64,000 nt of DNA, taken from NCBI RefSeq assembly GCF_021869535.1, contig NW_026262723.1, positions 86,802,324 to 86,866,323 of the forward strand, given 5' to 3'. Positions 45,561-57,242 of this stretch are shown here, piece by piece (within the stretch, counting starts at the first letter, position 1; each line of letters opens with the position of its first letter). The position numbers and the translations under genes were made by a program. Origin of the DNA: Mytilus californianus (Eukaryota; Mollusca; Bivalvia; Mytilida; Mytilidae). The notes below the pieces were generated by a model. It saw only the letters and a program-made list of their open reading frames with translations, searched no databases and had not been told where the DNA came from.

Positions 45561-46760
45561 TCGAGCCTGCGACTTTTGTCGCAGAAAGCTAGACTTAGGG
45601 ATAGTGATCCGGCGGCGTCGTTAACTAACTATTTAAAAGCTTAATATTTCAGAAGGTAGAAGACCTGGATGCTTCATACTTTGTATAAAGATGCCTTATG
45701 TTATGAAGTTTCCGTCTGTCATATGTCCATTGTCCTTGACCTCATTTTCATGGTTCAGTGACTACTTGAAAAAAAAGGTCAGATTTTTTGTAATGATAAT
45801 TTCTATCTAATTATGAGTAATAGGATAACTATATTCGGTATGCGAGTACCTTGCAAGGTCCTCGTGCCTGTCAGACAGTTTTCACTTGACCTCGACCTCA
45901 TTTCATGGATCAGTGAACAAGGTTAAGTTTTCGTGGTCAAGTCCATATCTCAGATACTGTAAGCAACAGGTCTACTATATTAGGTATATGGAATGATTGT
46001 AAGGTGTACATGTCCAACTGGCAGATAGTCATCTGACCTTGACCTCATTTTAATGGTTCAGTGGCTAAAGTTAAGTTTTTGTGTTTTGGTGTGTTTTTCT
46101 AATACTATATGCAATAGGTCAACTATATTTGGTGTATAGAAATATTTTACGATGAACATGTCAGTCTGGCAGGATTTTCTTGACCTTGACCTCATTTTCA
46201 TTGTTCATTGCTCAATGTTAAGCTTTTGTGGTTTGGTCTGTTTTTCTTTAACTATAAGCAATAGGTCAACTATATTTAGTGTATGGAATGATTGTAAGGT
46301 GTATATGTCTGTCTGGCAGGTATCATGTGACCTTGACCTCATTTTCATGGTTCATTGGTCAATGTTAATTTTCCTGTTTAAGTTTGTTTCTTAGAAACTA
46401 TATGCAATAAGTCAACTATATTTGATCCATTGAATGATTGTAATTTGTACATGTCTGTCTGGCATGGTTCATTGGACCTTCACCTTATTTTCATGGTTCA
46501 TTGGCACTGAAACTTCAATATAAAGTTTTCATGGTGTGGTCTATTTTTTGTATACTATAAGCAATGGGTCAACTTTATTCAGTGTATGGAATGATTGTAA
46601 GGTGTACATGTATTTCTGGCTTGGTTTATCTGACCTTGACCTCATTTTCTTGGATCATGTTAAGTAAATGTGATACTTGTAGTAACACTTTATATTTAGG
46701 ACTATCAACATAAAATCAAAGGTCAATAAAGCAGGCAAGACATTTCAGTGTGTGCACTCG
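45561..46760 (+). mobile_element. Family G element, inner copy, nested in outer E
   Basis: Head palindrome TCGAGCCTGCGAC-tttt-GTCGCAGAAAGCTAGA at 45561-45592, then 'ggcggcgtcgtt'. About seven units with 'gaccttgacctcattttcat' follow (46035, 46183, 46329, 46474 and 46632 among them). The tail has GCAGGCAAGACATTTC and hairpin AGTG-tgtg-CACT at about 46747-46758. It interrupts outer E between 'gatgattttt' and 'ttattaaaaagtggcc'. Confidence 0.75.
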
Positions 46761-47096
46761 TTATTAAAAAGTGGCCATTTTTGAAGATGCAGGTGAGCGA
46801 CACTGGCTCTTTAGAGCCTTTAGTTATGGTTTATTGGTCAATGTTAAGTTATCATGGTTTAGTTTGTTTCTTTTACTATAAGCAAAAGGTCAACTATATT
46901 TGGTGTATGGAATGATTGTACGGTGTACATGTTTGTCTGCCAGGTGTCACCCGACATTGACCTTATTTACATTGATCATTGATAATGTTGAGCTTATGTG
47001 GTACTTGAAGTAAAACCTTTATTTTTAAGATTTTCAACATTAAATCAAACAAGATTAGTAAAGCAGGCAAGACATTTCAGTGTGTGCACTCTTGTT

Positions 47097-48424
47097 TTCC
47101 TTTCTGGTTGTTATGAACCATGTCCAACTTTTATCAAACTTTGAAGGATAATGTCCCATACTATTATCCTTTAACTGTATGTCTAACTTTTACCTAAATT
47201 GGTTTGTTAATGCTTTGATGGGTGGAGATCCCTACTGGAATTCGGGAAAAAGGTCAAAGATTAAGGTCACAGCAGCTATTGATAGACTGAATTGTAGGTT
47301 TCAACGTGTTATCTTTTGAACCATGTGTTAAACTTTAAAAAAAATTGATTTGTTAATTACAATGATGACAATGATTACTAACACCTCTTTTGATTTTTGA
47401 GGTCACTAGGTCAAAGATTAAGGTTACAGCAGTAATTGACAAAGACTAAAATGGTGGAAACAAATTTGTTTTTGGATGTTATCAATTAACCATTGTGTTT
47501 TTGCCCATTGTTGAAGATGCACATAGACCTAGGTAAGCGACAAATGCTCTTTTTTACCATTGTAACAAAATGACACAATGTGAATGCTAATCCTGTTAGA
47601 TTGATTGCCAGAAAGCTCTGATACTTGTTAGGATTGTTTGTCACCATGTGTAGTTGACCATAGTGTACAGTCACTTAGATTTGACAATTTTTGTGTGATT
47701 TTATATGGGACTTTGACATTTGTTTTACTATTGTAACTCAATAACGCAATCTGAATGCTACTCCTCTGAGATTGTTTGCCAAAAAGCTTTCATACTTGGT
47801 ACAATTGTTTGTCATCATATGTAGTTGACTATACTTTACTGTTTTTTTTTATTTGAGGTATTCTGCTGGTGTTTGTTGTTTTTGGACTTTTAACTTTCCT
47901 CAGCCTATTGCAGGATACTTACACCATACACACACTTCACAGTTCTTAGGGGAGGGGGTATGTTTATACACTTGTTTATTTTTTATTTTTCTTTGTTTGA
48001 GGATGTTTGTTTAAATTAAGATTTAAAAACAAAAAGTTGCAAGCTCTGTGGTTCTAAGCATACCGTCTTGTAATTCAAAGTATAGGAAAAGAGGAAGGTA
48101 TCTAAAAGATCTGAACAGTGCTTACATGTTACAACTACAAGTCATCACTGTTAAAGTGCAGGTCTTACAAACCAGCTATGAAGTTATTTTGTTGAGAAGT
48201 CTGGAGAAATGTGTGACAAAAATATTTAGTTTATTTAACATGATATTGAAAAATTCATAGTATCAACAAACAGGAAGTAAGTGTCTGACAATCCAAAAAG
48301 TACTCACACATTACATCTCATCACTGTCAAAATCAGACCAAATATGAATTTATATTGTTTAGTAGTACCTGAGAAAAGTGTGACAATAATACTAGTTGGA
48401 CAAAAAGTAAAATCACAAAAATAC
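47097..48424. repeat. Diverged dispersed and tandem repeats, no gene
   Basis: Two units about 172 bp apart near 47563 and 47735 share 'ttgtaac.caatgac.caat', 'gaatgctaatcct' and 'attgtttgtca'. A further two-unit repeat (about 48058-48230 and 48245-48400) resembles 8787-8945. Probably old element bodies; no ends could be fixed. Confidence 0.5.
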
Positions 48425-48560
48425 TGAACTCTGAGGAAAATTCAAAACGGAAAGTCCCTAATCAAATGGTAAAATCAAATGATAAAACACATCAAACAAA
48501 TGGACAACAACTGTCATATTCCTGACTTGGTACAGGCATTTTCAAATGTAGAAAAGGACG
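48425..48560 (-). repeat. Dispersed repeat J, upstream part (minus orientation)
   Basis: Minus-strand landmarks 'ctgtaccaagtcaggaatat', 'acagttgttgtccatttgtt' and 'tagggactttccgttttgaa' correspond to the part of J preceding the region preserved at 25798-26130. Confidence 0.5.
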
Positions 48561-49343
48561 GACAAGGTGATTGCTATATGGGATATTTAAATACTTTTGA
48601 TTGCATCTTTGTAACAGTTTTTTTACAGATTGTAACAAGGTAAAATAATTTATATCTAAAAAAATATTCATGATGTATGATACCAGAAGACTATAAGGAG
48701 AATACTCAAACTCTGTTGAAGGACCTCTCATTACAGCATATTATCTTTTCAACAGCTACCTTATTCTTGATTATAAAAATCATTAAGTTAAATGGTGCTC
48801 AAGACAATTCTAGACTAAAAAGAAATCTTTCTGTAAAAAGCTGGCAATATTTATTAAGCTTCAGTTTTTACACATCAACATTTGTTACATTGTTTTAATG
48901 CTCCTAAACTAATCCATTCAATTACAATGAATTTGATGTTATGAAAAATAAATATTATGTCATTTTTTTTTAAATTAAAAAGGCTTAAATTTACAAATCT
49001 ACAAATGTACATATATATTCACTGGTAATAATTTACACCTCATCATAAGTTAAGCAACACCTTTACTCTTCTCAATAGTCATACTGTTTTAAAAAGTGAT
49101 AATATATAAGTTGGATGGGTTTTTTTAAAACAATTAATAGAAGGTATTCTTTTTTCCTTATATTCATTGATAAATGATTGTTTTCATGGTTGTCTTCAGA
49201 TTTAGAAAAGGTAAGTCAGACATGTATATTTGAATAAAAATAAAGATCAAATTTTTTTTCTCTTAAAAATTAAAATGCATGACACAATACACATAAAACA
49301 GTCAATCTCTTTTTGCACAGCAATCATTTACAATGCTTGTATT
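48561..49343 (-). other. Probable 3' UTR / downstream region of the zinc-finger gene
   Basis: The first AATAAA on the minus strand after the TAG lies near 48850 (plus strand 'tttatt'), with ATTAAA near 48893. Nothing else was recognised. Transcript end inferred. Confidence 0.35.
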
Positions 49344-51119
49344 CTACTGATTTTCTTTCTTTATAGTGTCTTCACTTTTGACAAGAGATAAAACTTGTTT
49401 TCCACTTAATATCTCTTTAAGACTTTCTGCACTGACTTTGAAAGATCCTATCTTGTTTAACATAAGAACATTACTGGTAGTGGAATAAAGATTGCTGGCT
49501 CCCTCATGATGTATGTCGATAGGAATGTTTCTTGAAGGTTGTTCAACTTCAGTCTTTACTGTAGGATCTGGCAATGTTAAACTTGTAAGACCTGACTTTA
49601 CATTAGAAATAGAAGATTCTGTTAATTTTTGTCCATCTATTTTTGTGTTGACAGGAATATTTGGTTGTACTGTAGGCACATTCTGTAATTGATTCAATGA
49701 ATGACTGTGTTCTTCAGAACCTAATGATCTTGCACTCTGACATGTATTTTCCTCTTCAGCTTTTACACATGGTAATGGTAACTCGTGTGATTTCATATGT
49801 TTGACAAGTGCTTTATTAGAACTATATCTAGCCTGACAAATTCCACAGTGAAATGGTCGTAAATGTGTGTTTTGATGTGTCTTATAACTCAATTTTGATT
49901 TTAAAGATTTTCCACAAATTGAACATATGAATGGACAATAATATCCTGTATGTTTTCTGATGTGTTCTTTTCTTTGACTTTTATTAACAAACATTTTACC
50001 ACAAAATTCACACTCGAATGGCTTTGGTTTACTGCCTTCTCTTCCAGAATGATTTCTTTTGGTATGGACATTTAGATAATAAATATTACAGTAAGACTTC
50101 GGACAATACTGACATGAAAATGGTCTTTTACCAAAATGGGTATTTAAGTGACCTTCATATATCGCTTTTACAAAAAATCCTTTTTTACAAATCTGACAAG
50201 TATATGGATATTTTACATTTGCTGGGTCAGTGTGACATCTTTTAAAATGGTCATCTAAGCAGTTTTTTAAATTAAACTTTTTTCCACATATAGTACAATC
50301 AAACTTCTTTTCTCCTGAATGAATCCTCTTGTGATGCAATTTCAGATTTTTTTCTGATTTTGTCTTACTTCCACAAATATCACAACTGTAGGTAGTATTG
50401 CTATGCACTTCTTTTATATGTCTTTTTAAAACAGATAATCTGAAGAAAAACTTGTGACAAAGGTGACATGTAACAGGTCTATCATAGTTTCCAGTATGAA
50501 TCTTCTCGTGTCTTTCAAGCAGTTTGTGTGTTGAATATTTTTTGTTGCACAAAGAACATTCAAAAACCTGTTTCTCGTGTTTTATAGAATGGGCATCCAA
50601 TTCGGAGGGAGAAAGAAATTTGTGACCACATACTTCACATGCATGTCTTTTTTCTTTCACATGACGACGGTAATGAGCACTTCTGCTCTCAGTGGTTAAA
50701 AATTGTTTTCCACAAATACTACAAGTAAACTTATCAATAGAATGAGTCTGTTGATGAACGAATAAACGATGTTTAGATGTGAAATTCTTATCACATTCTT
50801 TGCATGCAAATGGTCTAGGTATTTGACTGTAGTGGTACTTCATATGAATAAATAAGTTGTATCTTTGGTTAAAGTTTTTTCCACAAGTCCTACATGTATG
50901 AACTAAGTTTTCTGTATGCATACGTTTCAAATGAATCTTTAAAGAATATTCAGAAAAGTAGAAATTTTTACATATCTTACACTGGCACTTCTTTATACCT
51001 TGAGTTCTAATTAAAGTATTCTGATCTTGATTATTTGATGATTCATTGATTTGTGACAAAAAATCAGGTTCTGTCTCTTTTTGTTGCATCTCTAATTGTG
51101 TTTGTTGAATATTCTCCAT
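49344..51119 (-). CDS. C2H2 zinc-finger protein, 14 fingers
   Basis: A single open frame of 591 aa. Residues 1-44 are Gln/Glu-rich without a known domain. Fourteen C2H2 fingers follow from Cys45 or Cys47 to His445, each of the C-x2-C-x12-H-x3-5-H type; linkers vary and only a few are TGEK-like (HSGEK at 267-271, HTG at 209 and 391). The tail, 446-591, is unstructured-looking and holds four sumoylation-type motifs: VKAE 452, VKTE 521, VKSE 580, IKKE 586. The start is fixed by an in-frame TAG nine bases upstream and a good context (A at -3, G at +4). Multi-finger proteins of this kind bind DNA in the nucleus. No KRAB, BTB, SCAN or ZAD domain is seen, so the ortholog and target are unknown. Repeat element E2 ends about 108 bp upstream of the ATG in the same orientation. 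An upstream non-coding exon is possible. Confidence 0.93.
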   Translation of the reverse strand: MENIQQTQLEMQQKETEPDFLSQINESSNNQDQNTLIRTQGIKKCQCKICKNFYFSEYSLKIHLKRMHTENLVHTCRTCGKNFNQRYNLFIHMKYHYSQIPRPFACKECDKNFTSKHRLFVHQQTHSIDKFTCSICGKQFLTTESRSAHYRRHVKEKRHACEVCGHKFLSPSELDAHSIKHEKQVFECSLCNKKYSTHKLLERHEKIHTGNYDRPVTCHLCHKFFFRLSVLKRHIKEVHSNTTYSCDICGSKTKSEKNLKLHHKRIHSGEKKFDCTICGKKFNLKNCLDDHFKRCHTDPANVKYPYTCQICKKGFFVKAIYEGHLNTHFGKRPFSCQYCPKSYCNIYYLNVHTKRNHSGREGSKPKPFECEFCGKMFVNKSQRKEHIRKHTGYYCPFICSICGKSLKSKLSYKTHQNTHLRPFHCGICQARYSSNKALVKHMKSHELPLPCVKAEEENTCQSARSLGSEEHSHSLNQLQNVPTVQPNIPVNTKIDGQKLTESSISNVKSGLTSLTLPDPTVKTEVEQPSRNIPIDIHHEGASNLYSTTSNVLMLNKIGSFKVSAESLKEILSGKQVLSLVKSEDTIKKENQ

Positions 51120-51227
51120 ATTTTCCTATTACAATGCACTGTAATGTTGCATTTCTATATCTCTCTTTCCATTCTTTATTGCTCTGAAACCAGAAACATT
51201 CATTTAAATTTAACAGGAACAGAAGAT

Positions 51228-53119
51228 TAACAAGAGGCTCTAAAGAGCCTGAATCGCTCACCTGTAAATTTTTGCTTTAATCTTTCATCAATGATTATTT
51301 TTGCTTTTTAATATATATTAATGAGTGGCTTAAAAATTCCATTAAAATGTCTTTGTATCTGTCATATTTTCTTCAAAAGCAAAGAAATACATTTTACCCC
51401 TATGTTCCATTTTAGCCATAATAGCTATGTTTCTTGACGTACAAGAAAATAAAATACAAAATTTATACTAGATACTCTAAAACTCATTCAGCCAAACTTG
51501 TTTGGCTGAAATTGATTCAGCAGTTTCAAAGGAGAAGATTTTTTAAAGTAAGCAAACTAGATGAACAAATTGTGAAAAATTGTCTTTAAAGGGCAATAAC
51601 TCCTTAAGGACACATTTGACAATTTTGGTCATATAAAACTTATTTGTAGATCTTACTTTGCTGAACATATTTGCTGTTTACAGTTTATCTTTATCATTAA
51701 TACTATTCAAGATAATAACCAAAAACTGCAAAATTTCCTTAAAATTACCAATTTAGTGGCAGCAACCCAACAATTGGTTATTAGATTCATCTGAAAATTT
51801 CAGGGCTGATAGAACTTCACCTAATGAACACTTTTACCCCGTCAGATTTGTTCTAACTCCTTTGGTTTTTTAGATATAAGCCAAAAACTGCATTTTACCC
51901 CTATGTTCTATTTTTAGCCATGGTGGCCATGTTTTTAGACGAAACAGAAAATAAAACACAAACTTTATTCTAGATACCCTAAGGATCATTCAGCTTAAGT
52001 TTGGTTAGAATTGGTTCAGTGGTTTCAGAGAAGAAGATTTTTTAAAGTTAGAAAACATGATTAACAAATTGTGTAAAATTGTCCTTAAAGGGCAATAACT
52101 CTTTAAGGGGTCAGTTGACAATTTTGGTCATATTAACTTATTTGTAGATCTTACTTTGCTGAACATATTTGCTGTTAACAGTTTATCTTTATCATTAATA
52201 CTATTAAAGATAATAACCAAAAACTGCAAAATTTCCTTAAAATTACCAATTTAGTGGCAGCAACCCAACAATGGGTTATTAGATTCATCTGAAAATTTCA
52301 GGGCTGATAGAACTTCACCTAATGAACACTTTTACCCCGTCAGATTTGTTCTCACTCCTTTGGTTTTTTAGATATAAGCCAAAAACTGCATTTTACCCCT
52401 ATGTTCTATTTTTAGCCATGGTGGCCATGTTTTCAGACAAAACAGAAAATAAAACACAAACTTTATTCTAGATACCCTAAGGATCATTCAGCTTAAGTTT
52501 GGTTAGAATTGGTTCAGTGGTTTCAGAGGAGAAGATTTTTTAAAGTTAGAAAACATGATAAACAAATTGTGTAAAATTGTCCTTAAAGGGCAATAACTCT
52601 TTAAGGGGTCAATTGACAATTTTGGTCATGTTAACTTATTTGTAGATCTTACTTTGCTGAACATATGTTCTAACAGTTTATCTTTATCATTAATACTATT
52701 CAAGATAATAACCAAAAACTGCAAAATTTCATTAAAATTACCAATTTAGTGGCAGCAACCCAACAATGGGTTATTAGATTCATCTGAAAATTTCAGGGCT
52801 GATAGAACTTCACCTAATGAACACTTTTACCCCGTCAGATTTGCTCTAACTGCTTTGGTTTTTGAGATATAAGCCAAAAACTGCATTTTACCCCTATTTA
52901 TATTTTTAGCCATGGCGGGCATGTTTTTTGACAAAACAGAAAATAAAACACAAACTTTATTCTAGATACCCTAAGGATCATTCAGCTTAAGTTTGGTTGG
53001 AAAAAGTAGTTTCAGAGGAGAAGATGTTTGAAATAGTTTACACAAGACGGACGACGACGGAAGACGACGGACGCCAAGTGATGGCTAAAGCTCACTGTTC
53101 CTTCGGAACGGCGAGCTAA
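51228..53119 (-). mobile_element. Family E element, copy E2, with three about 496-bp tandem units
   Basis: Minus-strand head at 53117: AGCTCGCCGTTCC-gaa-GGAACAGTGAGCT (53089-53117), then 'ggcgtccgtcgtc' and a GTCGTC-type tract. The landmark 'gtggcagcaacccaacaat' lies at 51756, 52254 and 52749, giving units of 498 and 495 bp that are nearly identical to one another. The tail has the inverted CGCTCACCTG (51255-51264) and perfect hairpin AGGCTCTAAAGAGCCT (51235-51250). Confidence 0.85.
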
Positions 53120-54636
53120 AAATATATTGTAAAATACATATTATTCAGGTTGTTATCAATAAAACCCTAACCATTGCAAACATTTCAATGGAATCATAAA
53201 AATTTAAAGTATCTTTATATGCAGAATTAGACTCCGGGATAAGAGTTCAAGAACTTAAGTTAATCATGAATCAAAAAGTTGATCCAGTCAAATTTAATTA
53301 AAATGCATGTCATAATGTATCTTCAGATTTCAAAGTGTTAATTTATTAATTAAACTAAAATGATTGTGAATGATATGAGATTGATTGATATGATTCCTAC
53401 ATACATTGTACATGAACTTATAGTATTTATAACATTATACAAAATTTACATGTGAAGTGAAGTTAGTATTGGGATGATCATACCCAGAAGTTCCAAAATT
53501 TTCATGATATAACTACCGGTATACAAGATAACCTTTTACATTTAAACTTTTAGATATTGACAGTGCTCCTCTTCATTAAATTTTTCAAATGAATTAAAGA
53601 TAGCAGTATTTTAGAAAGCGACAAATTTGCATCTGCCAATTTTACCATTTTGTGGAGATTTCTCCCATCACAGAGCAATTGTACTGACTATTGAAACCCT
53701 GCATTATATATATAATAAATACATTAAAACAGGCATTCAAAGGAGGTCAATACGTGTAAGTAAATATACATGTATGTTCATTTAATACCACAGTATAATA
53801 GGTTAGAACACTTATAACATTTTGTAATTGATGCAGTAAGTTTTCTTGTGCTTAAAATCTACATGAATTTTTTTTTATAATGTATGACAAAATAACAAAC
53901 TTTGTAAGAAAACTCTGTAATTCTTACGTACAGACAACATACATGTAAGTGTTTTTCTGTTTACACCAAAATATATATATTCACAACTTACAACCATGAG
54001 CCTTTCTAGTGCAATTCAAATATCTTATGTTAAGTCTTTTTTCATTAATGGGCATCAAGGCAACTAATATGGTTGTACATATAATAATGTGCGTCATGAT
54101 GTCTTAAGTATCAATCCTATATTTGTACACATGGGGACATGTTAACTTCTCAAAATCTCTATCTGCTATTGATTTTTTTTAAAACACAATAGGCCCTATA
54201 ATCATGCTAATGCATGTTTTTAAAATATTTTTATAATCTAGTATGCTATTGTCTTAATAACTCAATATGTGCTTAAATGCCATTTTAACTCCTTTGAAAG
54301 CATGTTTAAAGTAAGTCAATTTATGTAATAGAGGATTGCAAGAGTCAGGTCAACACCTTCCATGGGATAATCCCCCATATAAAAGACTACTACAAAGTTA
54401 TCAAAGTACCAATGTTAAAATAGCTATTCCACTTCCCTATCAGTCAGTCTAATTGGCAGAGGCGCTACAATATCATTCAATTATTCAAAGTTCAATGTAG
54501 AAAATAACGAGCTTTAATAACCAATATTCTTAAAATTAATACCAAATGATTGTTTTTGAGCAATTTTAAACTACAGACAACATGGTATAGTTTTCTTTCA
54601 CTCATGTCAAGCTATTAACTTTCAGTTATTTTCTTG
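53120..54636. other. No feature recognised
   Basis: AT-rich; nothing supportable on either strand. Confidence 0.45.
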
Positions 54637-54951
54637 TTCTTCTTTCTCGTAGCGAAATGGCAATGTTCAGTACGCAATGAATAATTAATAACAAAAAGTA
54701 TTTCCCAAACTTTTATAGGTTATATGAACCATTCATAACTTTGTCCAATGCTACAATTTGTCTTACATTGATTTTACTATACAACATACTTGTACACAAC
54801 ACCTGACACAAATTCTTGTGTCTGGATTTAAAAATTGACAAAATTTTCCAACATTTATTTTTAGCGAGCAGATTGAACAATCAGAAACCTCAATATCTCA
54901 TTTGAAAATTCACAGCAGTATGAACATTGCCATTTCGCTGAGAGAAGAAGA
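54637..54951. mobile_element. 315-bp element with inverted ends (MITE-like)
   Basis: The left end 'ttcttctttctcgtagcgaa' and the reverse-complemented right end 'ttcttcttctctcagcgaaa' share a perfect 18-bp core AGCGAAATGGCAATGTTC. No frame; target duplication not resolved. Confidence 0.6.
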
Positions 54952-55599
54952 AATTATTAACAGTTGACCTAGTTGGAACTTGGAAGGCATATATGCAACG
55001 AAAGATTCCAACAACAAAATTGGGAGTGTCATTCATCTTCTTGTAGATAATTTAATGCAGATTTACAAAAAAAACCATTATAGTGGGAATTTCGACCATG
55101 AAATCAACCATAATGAAAAAAGGGTCCATTTATCATTTTTCAAAAATGCATAATGGGTGGACATCTTTTGTTGTTTGAAGGTATATAGGTAAACAAAATC
55201 TGAGACAAGTGCCTGTGATCAATTGATCTCAAATGGTCCTGCAAATAAAATAAGAAAAAAATCATATGAACTAAATTTACATAATTATATTTATTTTATC
55301 ATTTATTGTGTAAAATAACAGTATCCTGATATAATTTTTCTCAGGGTCTTCTGGTTGTCCTTTGGTGGAGTTTGAAATTAAAAAGACCAACCCACTAGCT
55401 ACAACTCTAGTTTAGAAAAAAAAAAGAGTTTTGGGACTGCCTTACCCTTAAACCATTAGGCATAATTAACTTGTTGAATTGTAGGTTAAAATGTTATATT
55501 GGGGAGGCATATATATACCCTTGATATACATGTATATACATAAGATTGGTTATAAGTTTTATTCTAATCTAAACTGTATACATGTTTACATTATTATAT
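54952..55599. other. No feature recognised
   Basis: Nothing supportable. Confidence 0.4.
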
Positions 55600-55870
55600 T
55601 TATAAGGAACCTGTTGTTCAGTGGTTGTCGTTTGTTGATGTGATTCATAAGTGTTTTTTGTTTCTCGTTTTTTCTAAAGATTAGACCATTGGTTTTCCTG
55701 ATTGAATTACTTTACACTAGTCATTTTGGGGCCCTTTATAGCTTGCTGTTCGGTGTGAGCCAAGGCTCCGTGTTGAAGGCCGTACTTTGACCTATAATTG
55801 TTTACTTTTTACACATTGTGACTTGGATGGAGAGTTGTCTCATTGGCACTCATACCACATCTTCTTATTT
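55600..55870 (+). repeat. Dispersed repeat J, copy J2 (plus orientation)
   Basis: Landmarks in order: 'cagtggttgtcgtttgttga', 'cattttggggccctttatag', 'gttgaaggccgtactttgac', and the tail 'gagttgtctcattggcactc' then 'ataccacatcttctt'. This is the best-preserved J copy here; I recall it as very abundant in mussel genomes. Confidence 0.7.
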
Positions 55871-55980
55871 CTATTTACAACAAAGTTTAAAGCACACAAT
55901 TGATGGTATCATGGAAACAGTTCTCATATAAAGAAAACCTAGATAGTAACTTTAGCATCTGATAAGAACTTCAACTTGAT

Positions 55981-56053
55981 AGTAAACATATGCACCCTGG
56001 TGTTTTCCCAGACTATAGAGTTACATATAGTTCATTGACTTAATTAATATTAC
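55981..56053. repeat. About 70-bp direct repeat, left of Gypsy fragment
   Basis: 'gcaccctggtgttttcccag' to 'attaatattaca' matches 57243-57322 with one substitution and a 4-bp length difference. Confidence 0.9.
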
Positions 56054-56145
56054 ATCTCTCCTTTTCAGCATGTGAAAAAATTATTTCTATAGTAACTAAT
56101 AACAAATGAATAAATGTTATCATGAATGGAACAGCTGATCTGTGT

Positions 56146-57242
56146 TTACAAATCCAACCTATTTGGAGGTTTTGATATTCTCCCTGACTTTGTTACATAC
56201 AAATCAGATTTATCAGATTGATCTGTTGTGTTATCTTTCAGTTCATTATTGTGAATTGGTATTTCATCTGGGATTGTTTCAAAAGTATTTTTAGCAATTT
56301 TAGTATCAGGCTTTTCAGGCAAATTAGAAAAGTGTCGCCAATTTCTACGAATTTCACAGCTGTCAGTTTCAATGATATAAGAACGCGGTTCATTTGATTC
56401 CGTTTTAATTATTCCTTCTTTCTTCTGATCATTTACCCAAACGCGATCGTTTGTTTTTACTTTAGAAAATGGTCGTGTTCAGTGTCATCTGTCATATGAA
56501 TTTATATTCATCTTCCTTTTTTGACAACTTGCGAATGTTAGGCAATTCAGGTGCAAGGTTTTTCGGAGCGACTGGAACCAATGTTTTTAGCTCATGCCCC
56601 ATCAAAAGTTCTACTGGGCTGTAACCATTGGCAAGAGGTGTTGTTCTGTAAGAAAGCATATATTATATTCGTCATCTGACTTTTTTTAGCATATTTTGAA
56701 TGCTACGTTCAGATAGTCCTTTTGACTGGGCAAATCATGGACTTCTCAACATGTGTTAAAACCTATACAACTGCTCAATTGCTTGAATGTCAATAAGTTG
56801 TATTGAGGTCCACTGTCCGAAATAAAATTTCAAGTATTCCGTGTCTGGCAAAGATTGACTTAAAATGATTCACGACGGACTGAGAACTTGTGCTGGACAA
56901 TTTTGCTAACTCGATGTATCTTGAAAAATAATCAACACTTATAACATATTTCCAACGATAGTGAACTCTCCCTGCAGACTCCAGTACGGTTTCAAGCTGC
57001 CACTTAAGCTAGATTTTTCTAGCCACCCTTCTTTGCAATATAACATAAGGGTTTTGCATATTTCATCTTTTACGCACTCACATCCCTAATGTTTTGAACT
57101 TCAGAAGTCTCATATCTGATGGCGGAAATTATTTATGATACTGTCCACGTTTGCTTTTGTTTCGGTCTCCAATTCATTGGACTCGTACAAGATGTCTACC
57201 AGCGATCTAGATAATGCATCTGCGATATTTAATTCCTTACCT
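56146..57242 (-). pseudogene. Ty3/Gypsy pol fragment (RNase H end to integrase C terminus), broken
   Basis: Minus-strand translation in several frames gives, in pol order from about 57240 down to 56146: the end of RNase H (LNIADALSRS), a degenerate linker, part of the integrase core (SDSGPQY, including an expected catalytic Asp), a NGYSPVELLMGHEL segment, and the integrase C-terminal domain (TNDRVWVND, PRSYIIET) ending GRISKPPNRLDL and TAA at 56146-56148. Frameshifts and internal stops break it into at least three pieces. Protease and reverse transcriptase are absent. No LTRs were found; instead about 70-bp direct repeats flank the fragment. Confidence 0.82.

Larger units (their letters stand above)
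41837..46824 (+). mobile_element. Family E element, outer copy, carrying inner E and inner G
   Basis: Head 'agctcaccttgcccaaaggg' (partly deleted palindrome) at 41837. The body has 'agatctacaaaaagtcaaca'-type E units. The tail has CAGGTGAGCG at 46790-46799 and hairpin GGCTCT-tt-AGAGCC at 46805-46818. Its body is interrupted by inner E (42179-45427) and inner G (45561-46760) and reads as family E between and beyond them. Confidence 0.7.
41475..47096 (+). mobile_element. Family G element, outer copy (5' end degraded), interrupted by outer E
   Basis: Family G consists of about 145-160-bp units with 'gaccttgacctcattttcat', 'ttcattggtcaatgttaag' and 'caataggtcaactatatttg'. Units run from about 41570 to 41836 and resume mid-unit at about 46825: left ends 'gacctcattttt', right starts 'tatggtttattggtcaatg'. 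The tail at 47063-47094 has GCAGGCAAGA and hairpin AGTG-tgtg-CACT. Confidence 0.7.

Noticed and set aside
51235..51250. Family E tail hairpin has the same 6-bp stem (GGCTCT/AGAGCC) as the histone mRNA 3' stem-loop
   Set aside because: The loop is 2 nt rather than 4, no histone gene or flanking ACCCA/purine-rich element is nearby, and it occurs as a repeat-family terminus. Judged convergent.
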